40,308 bases of DNA from Sulfurovum sp. UBA1140 (GCA_002311915.1 DCAF01000051.1:1102-41409), one strand, 5' to 3'. Shown: positions 6,604-15,017, counted from the first letter of the stretch. Numbers and translations are program-made. Notes: generated by a model not told the origin, from the letters alone.

Positions 6604-7880
6604 GAGGTCGTTTTCTTCTTGAGATTGCTGTCTCTATGACAGCAATGCTTATTTTTATTAATATCATTATTGGTTATCATATCTCTATGAGTCTTTATGA
6701 TACTACTAAAAATGAGCTTGAGAGACAGGCTGAATTTATAATTACGACCTATCCAAATCAAGAAGAAAAATTTAATAAAGAGTTTAACCATTTTGATTTA
6801 TCCGAACTCTATAACGACGATATTGTACTACTTTCTACCAAACAGCAAACGGGTATAAAAACGATTCAAAGGGGTACTCACTACTATATTGAACTTATTA
6901 CCCCTTATCCCATGTCTAAAAGCTACCTAAAAATTACCCGAGATGTTACCAATGAGAAGAATTTTCTGTATAATATCTACTATACCATGGCAATATTGGT
7001 TATTTTTGGTTTTATTTTTATTCTCTATTGCGCCTCAATGCTCTCTTCTCAACTTCTGAATCCTCTACATCGTTTAACAGGTAAGTTTGGTAATATGGAT
7101 GAGAGTATTCTTCAACCCCTTGATATTAAAGATTTTCCTTTAGAATTTGCACAATTAGGAGAGTTGGTAAATCGCCTAATTACCAAGATTAAAACCTCGA
7201 TTAACTATAGAAAAGAGTTGTATGTTGGAACGGCTCATGAGTTAAGAACTCCTTTAGCCGTGATGCGACTTAAAAATCAAATCACACTAATGAAGTATAA
7301 AAAAGATGATAAAATTAGAGAAACGCTTCAACAAAATATGGATTCTATTGATATACTTAACAACATGATACACAATATTTTGGAGTATGGACGAGCTGAA
7401 GGTGGACAGTTTGAGAAACCTAAACGGGTTAATATTATCCGTTTTATGGCAGAAAAAGCAGAAGAGTATGAGCTGTTGGCACATTCACAAAATAGGAATT
7501 TTATCTATAATTTTGAGGTTGAACGATTCATGATTAGTATACAGCCGTTGCTATTTATGCAGATTTTTCAAAATTTTATACAAAATGCCTTGAAATTTAC
7601 ACCAAAAAATGGACTGGTTACTTTAACTGTATATACTGATGATAAAAATTTTATTATTGAGGTTAAAGATGAAGGGTGTGGTATTGATGAAACTCAAGAC
7701 CTTTTTGCCCCCTTTAAACGCTCGGTAGAGTCAACAGGAGCAGGGTTGGGACTCTTTTTGGCACAGAACGCAGCAGAATCTATGGGGGTTCATTTACGTT
7801 TGGAAAATCGTAAAGATAAATCGGGTGCTATTGCCAGTATTCTCTTTCCTTTTAACCGTTTTTTACATAATGAAATGTGA
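6582..7880 (+). CDS. Sensor histidine kinase paired with the CosR-like regulator
   Basis: A 432-aa membrane kinase. Transmembrane helices lie at about 11-33 and 134-153, enclosing a periplasmic sensor loop of about 100 residues with no recognisable domain. A HAMP-like linker (about 154-205) is followed by the dimerisation domain with the H-box GTAHELRTPLAVMRLK (phospho-acceptor His219) and a HATPase domain: N box QNFIQNALKF (about 330-339), G1 DEGCGI (363-368) and G2 GAGLGLFLA (386-394). The TTG start at 6582 overlaps the regulator gene by 22 nt and has AGAGG upstream; the next in-frame ATG (6636) would delete the basic N-terminus SKRSLRGR that precedes the first helix. Overlap with the regulator argues for a cognate pair. 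The sensed signal is unknown. Confidence 0.9.
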   Translation: MLSKRSLRGRFLLEIAVSMTAMLIFINIIIGYHISMSLYDTTKNELERQAEFIITTYPNQEEKFNKEFNHFDLSELYNDDIVLLSTKQQTGIKTIQRGTHYYIELITPYPMSKSYLKITRDVTNEKNFLYNIYYTMAILVIFGFIFILYCASMLSSQLLNPLHRLTGKFGNMDESILQPLDIKDFPLEFAQLGELVNRLITKIKTSINYRKELYVGTAHELRTPLAVMRLKNQITLMKYKKDDKIRETLQQNMDSIDILNNMIHNILEYGRAEGGQFEKPKRVNIIRFMAEKAEEYELLAHSQNRNFIYNFEVERFMISIQPLLFMQIFQNFIQNALKFTPKNGLVTLTVYTDDKNFIIEVKDEGCGIDETQDLFAPFKRSVESTGAGLGLFLAQNAAESMGVHLRLENRKDKSGAIASILFPFNRFLHNEM

Positions 7881-8046
7881 ACTACCTCTAGCTAAAGAGC
7901 TAGAAGTTTCCTAACTAGCAAACTCCAACGAGTCTGAACACGAAAAGCTAATGTTAAAACTATGAAAATATTATAACCAAAAAAAACTTAATTAAACATT
8001 AACTCTTCAATTCATCCCCGTCTTAGAGAACGGGGGTTTCTTGAAG
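7881..8046. mobile_element. Probable IS200/IS605-type relic (no tnpA/tnpB)
   Basis: A 278-base gap (7881-8158) begins right after the kinase stop with a hairpin, CTAGCT-AAAG-AGCTAG (within 7889-7905), followed by unstructured sequence containing CTCCAACGAGTCTGAACACG, and ends with a second hairpin CCCCGT-CTTAGAGA-ACGGGG (about 8015-8034) and GTTTCTTGAA. Subterminal imperfect hairpins and this style of sequence are typical of the region after tnpB (right end/omega-RNA) in IS200/IS605 elements. There is no transposase or tnpB reading frame, so this would be a relic or a small non-autonomous derivative. Assignment rests on memory of such ends, not a search. The remaining bases to 8158 hold only the AT-rich leader of the ferredoxin gene. 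Confidence 0.4.
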
Positions 8047-8158
8047 GTTTTTGATAAATTTAATTTAATCATAAGCTTGGATGAGATATAAAACAGAATA
8101 AGTATCTAAAATTTTTAAAGGTACTTACAAATTAATAAAATATAAGTGAGTAAAAAAT

Positions 8159-8410
8159 ATGGCATTAAAAATTTCAGATGATTGTATAGCATGTGATGCT
8201 TGTAGAGAAGAGTGTCCCAATGAAGCAATAGAAGAGAATGATCCAATATATTTAATTGACTCTGATCGTTGTACTGAGTGTGTTGGGCATTATGATGAAC
8301 CACAATGTATTGCGGTATGCCCTGTTGACTGTATTAAGTCAGACCCTGATAGTGTAGAGAGTGCTGAAGAGCTTAAATTTAAATTTAGACAGATGCAAGA
8401 AGAGGAATAA
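8159..8410 (+). CDS. YfhL-type 2[4Fe-4S] ferredoxin
   Basis: An 83-aa soluble electron carrier. Cluster motif 1 is C9-x2-C12-x2-C15-x3-C19-P; motif 2 is C38-x2-C41-x8-C50-x3-C54-P, with an extra Cys58. The eight-residue insertion in the second motif is characteristic of the YfhL/Allochromatium-type ferredoxins, which have low redox potentials. The tail is acidic (QMQEEE). The ATG at 8159 has AAGTGAG upstream. It lies six to nine bases before the ppx gene, and the ferredoxin-ppx pair follows the regulator in C. jejuni (Cj0354c, Cj0353c) and occurs in H. pylori, so the pairing is ancestral. The physiological electron partner is unknown. Confidence 0.93.
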   Translation: MALKISDDCIACDACREECPNEAIEENDPIYLIDSDRCTECVGHYDEPQCIAVCPVDCIKSDPDSVESAEELKFKFRQMQEEE

Positions 8411-8419
8411 TATTTTTTG

Positions 8420-9913
8420 ATGCATAATTCGACAGCAATTATAGATATTGGATCAAATTCTGCTAGACTGGTTATTTATCAGGTAAGTAGTCTTTATGGA
8501 TTTCATCTTATTTGTGAAAAAAAATCTAAAGTAAGAATTGGAGAGGGTGCCTATGAAAAAGAAGGCAACCTTCAACCCATTGGAATTCATCGAGCCTATT
8601 TGGCACTAGATGAGTTTATTAATACCATTAAACTTTATGCTGTTACAAAAATATTTTCTGTGGCGACCTCTGCCCTAAGAGATGCCCCCAATGGTTTAGA
8701 GTTTACCCATTGGATAAAAGAGAAGTTGGGGTTAAATATTGAGATTATAGATGGAAAAACCGAAGCCAAATATGGTGCTATCGCAGCATTAAATCTCTTG
8801 CCCATTACCAGTGGTATTACCATTGATATTGGTGGAGGGTCTTCGGATATTGCGTTGATTAAAGAGTCAAAAATAGTCGATACCTACTCTTTAAATCTTG
8901 GAACGGTACGACTCAAAGAGCTTTTTTTTGATAAAAATAGACCTTCAAAAGAGGCTCAAAACTTTATCAAAAAAGAGCTAAAGAGGCTTCCTTCTATCTT
9001 TAGGCATAAGCAAGTAATTGGTATTGGTGGAACTGCACGTACCCTGAGTAAAGGGATTATGAAGAGTGACGCCTATCCTCTAAATAAAATTCATGGATTT
9101 AATTACCAAGTTAAAGAGTATCATGATTATTTCTCTAATATTGCTTCAGCCAATAGAAGTATGTTGCATTATTTTTATATCTCAAAAGGTCGTTTTGATA
9201 CCATTCGAGAGGGTGCATTGATATTTCAAGAGATTTTAGCTCATGTTGAAGCCAAAGAGGTGATAACCTCGGGGGTTGGTGTGCGAGAGGGAGTTTTTTT
9301 AAATGATTTCTTAAAACACAACAACTTGCAGTTTCCCAAAAAGGTTAATCCCAGTTTGGTGAGCATATTGGACAGATTTGAGACTCCTCATGCAGATAGC
9401 ACCAAATTAAAAGAGAGTGCAACAAAATTGTTTAATCTTTTTGTCAAGAACCAACGTATCTCTAAAAAATATCTTCAGACACTACTCAATGCTATTGAGT
9501 TGACTCCTATTGGACATACTTTTAATATTTATCAATCTTATCAACATGCATTTTATGCAACGATGCAAGAGTTTAACTATGGAGTGACCCATAAAGAGAT
9601 GATTTTAACAGCCATGTTGCTTCGTTTTGGGGGAAAAAGTCTTTATGATAAAGAGATTTATAAAGTCTATAAAACACTGTTACCCAAAAAGAGGGAGTTA
9701 GAAATATTGAGTTTTATCTATACAATTTCAGTGACCTTACATGAAAATTCATCTATTGAAGAGTTTGATTTCTCTTTGCAAAATGAACGTTTAACGATTC
9801 GAGCTCAAAAATCACTCTATCTGGTTAAAGAGAAAATTGAAGAGCTAGAGACACCTGCTAAGTTAACGCTACAGGTACTTGATTGTCAAGTTATTCCTTT
9901 GTATTATTTTTAA
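8420..9913 (+). CDS. ppx: Ppx/GppA family phosphatase
   Basis: A 497-aa ASKHA-fold enzyme expected to hydrolyse inorganic polyphosphate and/or pppGpp. Motifs seen are DIGSNSARLVIYQ (phosphate 1 loop, about 9-21), SVATSALRDAPNG, DGKTEAKYGAIAAL, DIGGGSSDIALI (phosphate 2 loop) and IGIGGTARTLSKG (adenosine-like motif), followed by an HD-type helical C-terminal region. The length matches the long Ppx form. A TTG directly precedes the ATG (8417-8422); I chose the ATG. AAGAGGAA at the end of the ferredoxin gene is the nearest ribosome binding site, rather far away. Substrate preference between polyphosphate and pppGpp cannot be told from sequence alone. Confidence 0.93.
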   Translation: MHNSTAIIDIGSNSARLVIYQVSSLYGFHLICEKKSKVRIGEGAYEKEGNLQPIGIHRAYLALDEFINTIKLYAVTKIFSVATSALRDAPNGLEFTHWIKEKLGLNIEIIDGKTEAKYGAIAALNLLPITSGITIDIGGGSSDIALIKESKIVDTYSLNLGTVRLKELFFDKNRPSKEAQNFIKKELKRLPSIFRHKQVIGIGGTARTLSKGIMKSDAYPLNKIHGFNYQVKEYHDYFSNIASANRSMLHYFYISKGRFDTIREGALIFQEILAHVEAKEVITSGVGVREGVFLNDFLKHNNLQFPKKVNPSLVSILDRFETPHADSTKLKESATKLFNLFVKNQRISKKYLQTLLNAIELTPIGHTFNIYQSYQHAFYATMQEFNYGVTHKEMILTAMLLRFGGKSLYDKEIYKVYKTLLPKKRELEILSFIYTISVTLHENSSIEEFDFSLQNERLTIRAQKSLYLVKEKIEELETPAKLTLQVLDCQVIPLYYF

Positions 9914-9925
9914 GCTTTAGAAAAG

Positions 9926-10966
9926 TTAGCATTGATTTAACGCTTTAAATGTATTAAACGCTACTGTTTTTCTAATTTTTCCCTCTCTATTATCCACCAG
10001 ACCATACCCACTAGCAATAAGTTGATGCCAGTAGACTCTATTAATTTTACCACTCTCTTTTGCACACTTTAAATACTCTAGCATATACTGAGCATACGCC
10101 TCTTCACTCACACACTCTTTTTCAGAAGTGGGTGCATGGGGAGCTGTATTGGCAAGTGGCCAGTTGACTTCGGTAATATAGATACTGTTTGAGGTCTGAT
10201 TAGAGAGTCGAACCATACTGTAGAGCATGTTAATTTTATTTTTGGTATTAAATATCCCCATCTGTGTATTGTTGGGGCTTCCTCGTCTATCGACATAAAG
10301 TAGAGAAGAAAAATGGTCATAATGAACAGGAAAAGCATTAAAGAGTGTGCGAATGGTATAGTGGTACTCGAAATCTATTACCGAGGAACCAATCAGTTTA
10401 AGTGTGGAAAACTGTTGGTTTCGTATGGTTTGAATATTTTGATACCAAACTAGATACTCTTTCATTGAAAAGAATCCCCACTTGGTACGGTTAATGGCAT
10501 TGCCTATTTGGTACTCTTTGACATGGGGGCTAAATTTTTTAAAAATGGTGGTAATGTCTTTTTGTAGCAGAGCAGTATCTTCAATATGTTCTCTATCTTG
10601 TAAAATATTCAAAAGTATGGTTTTGTTTTTAAATTTTTGAACAAATGCAAGATATTCCTCTATTCTGTGCATCTCCCAGAGGGGCATTCGTATCAAAATA
10701 TGTTGAATACCCAGCTCTTCGATTAGCTCTACTTGAATATCTCCTTTGTCTAAATCAACCCCCATGCCATAAAAATTATCTTCATCTATTTTTTTACCTC
10801 TGAAAAAAGGCATGAGTAGTATGGATAGGGGAAACATAATAATATTGGTTAAAAGTAGGGGAATGGTATCAAATAGATGTCGCTGACGCATCTTTTTTTT
10901 ATAGATTTTATCTTTAATGGGGTAGGGTTGGTCAGAGTATCTGTCCCAAATGAATGGTGGTTTCAT
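9926..10966 (-). CDS. Glycoside-hydrolase-like TIM-barrel protein, acid/base Glu apparently missing
   Basis: A 346-aa protein with a hydrophobic helix at about 35-55 (membrane anchor) followed by a domain that reads like a clan A glycosidase barrel: YGMGVDLDKGDIQVELIEEL at the start, YQIGNAINRTKWGFFSMKEY in the middle (about 158-177) and YITEVNWPL (about 264-272) towards the end. In clan A enzymes the acid/base Glu sits in a GNE motif after strand 4 and the nucleophile Glu at the end of strand 7. Here the first is GNA, the second (ITEV) is kept, so hydrolysis by the retaining mechanism is doubtful. The N-terminus is basic and cytoplasmic. It converges with ppx and lies upstream of no obvious partner. 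Family assignment is tentative; the real substrate is unknown. Confidence 0.6.
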   Translation of the reverse strand: MKPPFIWDRYSDQPYPIKDKIYKKKMRQRHLFDTIPLLLTNIIMFPLSILLMPFFRGKKIDEDNFYGMGVDLDKGDIQVELIEELGIQHILIRMPLWEMHRIEEYLAFVQKFKNKTILLNILQDREHIEDTALLQKDITTIFKKFSPHVKEYQIGNAINRTKWGFFSMKEYLVWYQNIQTIRNQQFSTLKLIGSSVIDFEYHYTIRTLFNAFPVHYDHFSSLLYVDRRGSPNNTQMGIFNTKNKINMLYSMVRLSNQTSNSIYITEVNWPLANTAPHAPTSEKECVSEEAYAQYMLEYLKCAKESGKINRVYWHQLIASGYGLVDNREGKIRKTVAFNTFKALNQC

Positions 10967-11032
10967 CTTATAATGCTCTCTATTTTTTGAAATTACTTGT
11001 AATATGAAAGTTTATGATTTTTAAATAAAAAG

Positions 11033-11108
11033 TGGTGGCGCCAGACGGAATCGAACCGCCGACACAAGGATTTTCAATCCTTTGCTCTACCAACTGAGCT
11101 ATGGAGCC
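11033..11108 (-). tRNA. tRNA-Phe (anticodon GAA)
   Basis: Read on the minus strand the sequence gives a complete cloverleaf: acceptor GGCTCCA, D arm GCTC-AGTTGGTA-GAGC, anticodon stem AAGGA/TCCTT around loop TTGAAAA (anticodon GAA, Phe), and T arm GGCGG-TTCGATT-CCGTC with the conserved TTCGA. The CCA end is encoded (11033-11035). The acceptor has one apparent mismatch: position 4 is T while position 69 is C. The rest pairs well, so I regard the gene as functional. It stands alone between the glycosidase-like gene and murD. Confidence 0.95.
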
Positions 11109-11133
11109 ACTTTAAAGTAGTGCTTCTTGTTTG

Positions 11134-11157
11134 AAGTGGCTGAAATTATAGCCACTT
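11134..11157 (-). promoter_or_regulatory. Hairpin containing the tRNA-Phe -10 box
   Basis: A perfect 8-bp inverted repeat, AAGTGGCT ... AGCCACTT, with an 8-base loop between murD and tRNA-Phe. On the minus strand TATAAT (11145-11150) overlaps the loop and an arm, about 37 bases before the tRNA 5' end at 11108, which fits a promoter with a short leader. The same inverted repeat could terminate murD transcription, though no T run follows. Two roles in one site is inference. Confidence 0.5.
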
Positions 11158-11180
11158 AATCTTAATTAAAACTTAAACTA

Positions 11181-12383
11181 TTAAATATTTTTAATAAATT
11201 TAAAAAACTCTTCGCCTCTATGTTTATACGAGTTAAACTGATCAAAACTAGCAGCAGCAGGAGAGAGCAGGGCAACATCATTTGGAGTACGCTCTTTTTC
11301 TATGATACTTACGGCACTCTCTAATGTTTCACATGCTGTGAAGTTAACTTGATGTTGATTTGCCAATGTCGCTAATTTTTCACTGTTTGCTCCAATGGTA
11401 TAGAGTTGAACTTCTTTGCCTTTTAAGAGTTCAAAAAGAGGGGTCAAATCAGCTCCCTTGTCATTGCCACCAATAATTAATCGTATAAATTTATCATCAT
11501 ACCCTTTGACTGCTTGAATGGTTGCATCTAGGTTGGTGGCTTTAGAGTCATTGACCCAGAGTCTGCCTTGTTTGTCAGTGGTCTCTTCTTGTCGGTGATT
11601 ATCGAGTGTGAAACTGTTAATGGTATCGTAATCGAGTTCATTAAAAAGGGTTTTGGTAACGGCTAGGGCTAAAAGGGCATCTTCTAAAAAAGCCGATTTA
11701 AATCGTATTTTTGAGCTTTCTATATTAAAATAGTTGGCGATAAATTCAGCAGAATCATACTCTACAACAAACGCATTGGTTTGGGGTAAGTTTAAACCCT
11801 TTGGAATAAGTGCCATCTCTCCCTCTTTCATGGTGAGTAGGGGTTTAAGTTTATCGGCTTCGTACTGCTCGGGTGTTCCATGCCAATCAAGATGATCGGG
11901 GGTAATGGGTAGCAGTAGATAGATATTGGGTGAAGCAATATTGGTGTGGTGTAGGGTAAATGAGCTTGATTCTAGTATCCATATAGGAGCTTTTTTATCC
12001 AGTTCGGCTAAGGGTGTCCCTATATTTCCCCCTGTAACACCACCTCTTCTTTTAAGGAGGTGTCCCAACATCTGTGTGGTGGTTGTTTTTCCATTGGTAC
12101 CACTAATCCAAACAGTAAAAGGCATCTCTTTCGCAAAGAAATCATATTCACTCATAAGATTTTTTGCCGATTTAACCAATGGATGTGAAGGAGGAAAGCT
12201 TGGTGTGGTAACTTCTAGTTGGCTTTGGTTGGGGTCAAAAAGGTCTGAAGGGAAGATATGGTTGTTCTCTTCGTCGATGTAGGGTTCTTTGGCTTTGTCA
12301 TCAAAGAAAGTACACCCTCCACCCAATTTCTTAGCAATGGCTTTGGTGGTGAGTCCATATCCAAAAAGGGTTGGTTTGTTCAT
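11181..12383 (-). CDS. murD: UDP-N-acetylmuramoyl-L-alanine:D-glutamate ligase MurD
   Basis: A 400-aa Mur ligase that adds D-glutamate to UDP-MurNAc-L-Ala in cytoplasmic peptidoglycan precursor synthesis. The ATP-binding loop SGTNGKTTTT is at 94-103, followed by GGNIGTPL, LESSSFTLH and the Mg-binding stretch TPDHLDWHG. In the C-terminal domain WVNDSKATNLDAT and LIIGGNDKGADL are typical MurD motifs. The N-terminal domain is shorter than in E. coli MurD (438 aa), as is common in Campylobacterota. The gene lies 16 bases after mraY and is probably co-transcribed with it. The same mraY-murD arrangement, divergent from the phosphoglycerate mutase gene, is found in C. jejuni. Confidence 0.96.
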   Translation of the reverse strand: MNKPTLFGYGLTTKAIAKKLGGGCTFFDDKAKEPYIDEENNHIFPSDLFDPNQSQLEVTTPSFPPSHPLVKSAKNLMSEYDFFAKEMPFTVWISGTNGKTTTTQMLGHLLKRRGGVTGGNIGTPLAELDKKAPIWILESSSFTLHHTNIASPNIYLLLPITPDHLDWHGTPEQYEADKLKPLLTMKEGEMALIPKGLNLPQTNAFVVEYDSAEFIANYFNIESSKIRFKSAFLEDALLALAVTKTLFNELDYDTINSFTLDNHRQEETTDKQGRLWVNDSKATNLDATIQAVKGYDDKFIRLIIGGNDKGADLTPLFELLKGKEVQLYTIGANSEKLATLANQHQVNFTACETLESAVSIIEKERTPNDVALLSPAAASFDQFNSYKHRGEEFFKFIKNI

Positions 12384-12399
12384 ATTAAATATCCTGATA

Positions 12400-13461
12400 T
12401 TAACGTATTTTTAGTGTAATAAGTGCCATAAGGTTGGCAAGGAATGAAATCATCCAAAAACGGACAATAATTTTGTTCTCTGCCCATTTTTTCATCTCAA
12501 AATGGTGGTGAATGGGTGCCATAAGAAAGACCCGCTTTTTTCGTAGTTTATAACTGCCCACTTGCAAGATAACCGAGACGGTTTCAATAACGAAAATAAG
12601 ACCAATTAAAATTAGTAACGCTTCACTCTTTCCAATAATGGCTAAATAAGCTAAAACACCTCCAATGGCAAGTGAACCTGTGTCCCCCATAAAGATTTCA
12701 GCAGGGTAGCAGTTGTACCATAAAAAGGCAAGTAACGCTCCTGAGAGTGCAGAGGCTAAGATGGTGACCTCACCTACCCCTTTGATATTGGGCATAAGAA
12801 GATAGCCCGAGAATATGGCATGACCTGTAATATAGATAATAATTCCTAGGGTGGCTAAACTAATAATTGAGGGAACCGTTGCCAATCCATCAAGCCCATC
12901 GGTGAGGTTAACGGCATTGGTGGTGGCTAAGAAAAGAACAATCCAAAAGAGAATACTAAAATAACCCATATCTAAAATTGGCTCTTTAAAGAAAGGCAGA
13001 TAGATGGTGGTGGGAAATTCTGCTACGGTAATTAAAAAAATAGCAACAATGATTCCTACTACGGCTTGTAGTCCGAACTTTCCTCGGCTGGTGAGACCTT
13101 GTAGGTTGTCTCCTGTTAAAATTTTTCCTAAATCATCTTTAAATCCAACAAGAGCAAATCCAATAAGGGTCATGAGTCCTGCAATAATATAGGGGTTGGT
13201 TATATCGGCAGTGAGTAGAACAGCTATAATTGTGGCAATAATAAAAACAGCACCACCCATGGTTGGTGTGTTCTGTTTACTGGCATGGTTTGGAACGTAT
13301 TTATTAATGGGTTGTTGGGCTTTTCTTGAGATAGCCCACGCCATAAATCGGGGTAAGATATAGAGGGTAAGTAGGAATGCTATAAAAAAGCCAAATCCTG
13401 CACGGACAGAGATGTATTGAAAAATATTGATGTCAAGTAGTTGATAAAAAGTATAGAGCAT
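12400..13461 (-). CDS. mraY: Phospho-N-acetylmuramoyl-pentapeptide transferase MraY
   Basis: A 353-aa polytopic enzyme that transfers phospho-MurNAc-pentapeptide to undecaprenyl phosphate, forming lipid I. Motifs seen are TPTMGG, FKDDLGK, TTNAVNLTDGLDGLA, FMGDTGSLAIGG and PIHHHFE, with about ten membrane helices. An in-frame ATG six codons upstream (13479) is rejected: GAGGA sits 11 bases before the ATG at 13461, whereas nothing suitable precedes 13479, and the N-terminus MLYTFYQLLDINIFQYISVR matches known MraY proteins. It heads the mraY-murD operon and is divergent from gpmI, with a 10-bp inverted repeat between them. Confidence 0.96.
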   Translation of the reverse strand: MLYTFYQLLDINIFQYISVRAGFGFFIAFLLTLYILPRFMAWAISRKAQQPINKYVPNHASKQNTPTMGGAVFIIATIIAVLLTADITNPYIIAGLMTLIGFALVGFKDDLGKILTGDNLQGLTSRGKFGLQAVVGIIVAIFLITVAEFPTTIYLPFFKEPILDMGYFSILFWIVLFLATTNAVNLTDGLDGLATVPSIISLATLGIIIYITGHAIFSGYLLMPNIKGVGEVTILASALSGALLAFLWYNCYPAEIFMGDTGSLAIGGVLAYLAIIGKSEALLILIGLIFVIETVSVILQVGSYKLRKKRVFLMAPIHHHFEMKKWAENKIIVRFWMISFLANLMALITLKIR

Positions 13462-13478
13462 GTGGTATAAAATCCTCA

Positions 13479-13508
13479 TTTAAGTAAATAAGTGATATTT
13501 TACTTAAA
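13479..13508. repeat. 10-bp inverted repeat between mraY and gpmI
   Basis: TTTAAGTAAA (13479-13488) and TTTACTTAAA (13499-13508) form a perfect inverted repeat with a 10-base spacer, centred between two divergent genes. TAAAAT on the minus strand (13497-13502) could be the mraY -10, and TATAAA on the plus strand (13512-13517) the gpmI -10. A shared operator or a leader hairpin are both possible; no regulator is known to me. Confidence 0.5.
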
Positions 13509-13535
13509 ATTTTATAAAGATAGGGTCAAAATAGG

Positions 13536-15017
13536 ATGAAGATTCAAAAAACTGTTTTAATCATCACTGATGGAATAGGGTGTAAACCTGATAGCACTTA
13601 TAATGCATTTAAAGATGCTACCAAACCAACATTTGATAAGTTACTTAAAGAGGTACCTAAAGCACTAGTTTCAACACATGGATTAAGTGTTGGTTTACCC
13701 AAAGGACAGATGGGAAACTCTGAAGTAGGGCATATGACCATTGGATCGGGTCGGATTTTGTATCAAGATTTGGTCAAAGTCTCTTTGGCAATGGATGAGG
13801 GAACTATTGAGCAAAATAAAGCACTCAATACAACGCTAAAGAAGAGCAATCGAATACATATTGTTGGGTTGCTTAGTGATGGAGGGGTACATTCGCACAT
13901 TAATCATATTATTGGTTTGGCAAAGCTCTCAAAAGCACGGGGAAAAAAAGTCTTTTTACATCTAATCACCGATGGTCGTGATGTCTCTCCTACTTCGGCA
14001 AAAGAGTATGTTGCCAAGATAGAGGATATTTGTGATGAAGATATATCTATTGCTACCATTGGTGGACGTTTTTATACCATGGATAGAGATAACCGATGGG
14101 AACGGGTCAAGATGGGCTACGAGGCAATTGTAACAGGATTACGATTCAGTTCATTAAGCGTTCAAGCATATATTGACCACAGTTATGAGCAAAAAGAGTA
14201 TGATGAGTTTATTCAACCCGTTGCACTGGGTAATTACGGTGGAATGCAAGAGGGTGATGCTGTGATTATGGCAAACTTTAGGTCAGATAGGGTTCGAGAG
14301 ATAACAACAGCTTTGGGTGATGAAAATTTTGATGGTTTTGAACGAGATTATCTGCCACTACATATTGTCACAATAACCCGTTATGATGCGTCGTTTCCTT
14401 ACCCTATTATGTTTCCTAAAAAAGTACCAAAGAATACTTTAGCCGAGGTGGTAAGTGAGGCTAAATTGACTCAACTTCATACTGCCGAGACAGAGAAGTA
14501 TGCCCATGTTACTTTTTTCTTAAATGGTGGTGTCGAAGAGCCGATGATTGGTGAGAGTAGGGTACTTATTCCTAGCCCTGATGTTAAAACCTATGACATG
14601 CAACCAGAGATGTCTGCTCCAGAAGTAGGCAAGGCAGTACGCACAGGCATGAGTGAAGCGATTGATTTGATTATTGTAAATTTTGCTAATGGTGACATGG
14701 TGGGGCATACAGGAAACTACGAGGCAGCGTGTGAAGCAGTTGGTGCAGTAGATAAGGAGATTGGTCAAATCTTAACCAAAGCCAAAGAGGAGGGGTATGC
14801 GATTGTTTTGACCTCTGATCATGGAAATTGTGAAGAGATGAAAGATGCAAACGGAGATGTTTTAACCAACCATACGGTGGGTGAGGTTTGGTGTTATATT
14901 ATTGCCAATGGCGTAGATGAGGTTCAACAGGGAGGAGGGCTTAATAACATTGCCCCAACAGTTTTAAAGATAATGGGGTTACCAATCCCCAAAGAGATGG
15001 ATAAGGCATTGATTTAA
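13536..15017 (+). CDS. gpmI: 2,3-bisphosphoglycerate-independent phosphoglycerate mutase
   Basis: A 493-aa Mn-dependent enzyme interconverting 3- and 2-phosphoglycerate in glycolysis/gluconeogenesis. The alkaline-phosphatase-like fold is evident: Asp12 in TDGIG, the phosphoserine loop GQMGNSEVGHMTIGSGR (Ser62), LSDGGVHSHINHI, ITDGRDVSPTSA, IATIGGRFYTMDRDNRWERV, NFANGDMVGHTGN and TSDHGNCEEM near the C-terminus carrying metal-binding Asp/His residues. Length is slightly under the 510-aa average. The start ATG at 13536 is preceded by TAGG at short distance. The gene is divergent from mraY, as in C. jejuni (Cj0434). Confidence 0.96.
   Translation: MKIQKTVLIITDGIGCKPDSTYNAFKDATKPTFDKLLKEVPKALVSTHGLSVGLPKGQMGNSEVGHMTIGSGRILYQDLVKVSLAMDEGTIEQNKALNTTLKKSNRIHIVGLLSDGGVHSHINHIIGLAKLSKARGKKVFLHLITDGRDVSPTSAKEYVAKIEDICDEDISIATIGGRFYTMDRDNRWERVKMGYEAIVTGLRFSSLSVQAYIDHSYEQKEYDEFIQPVALGNYGGMQEGDAVIMANFRSDRVREITTALGDENFDGFERDYLPLHIVTITRYDASFPYPIMFPKKVPKNTLAEVVSEAKLTQLHTAETEKYAHVTFFLNGGVEEPMIGESRVLIPSPDVKTYDMQPEMSAPEVGKAVRTGMSEAIDLIIVNFANGDMVGHTGNYEAACEAVGAVDKEIGQILTKAKEEGYAIVLTSDHGNCEEMKDANGDVLTNHTVGEVWCYIIANGVDEVQQGGGLNNIAPTVLKIMGLPIPKEMDKALI

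Noticed and set aside
13462..13479. Six-codon N-terminal extension of mraY
   Set aside because: GAGGA is placed for the ATG at 13461, and family N-termini match that start; the extension overlaps the inverted repeat.
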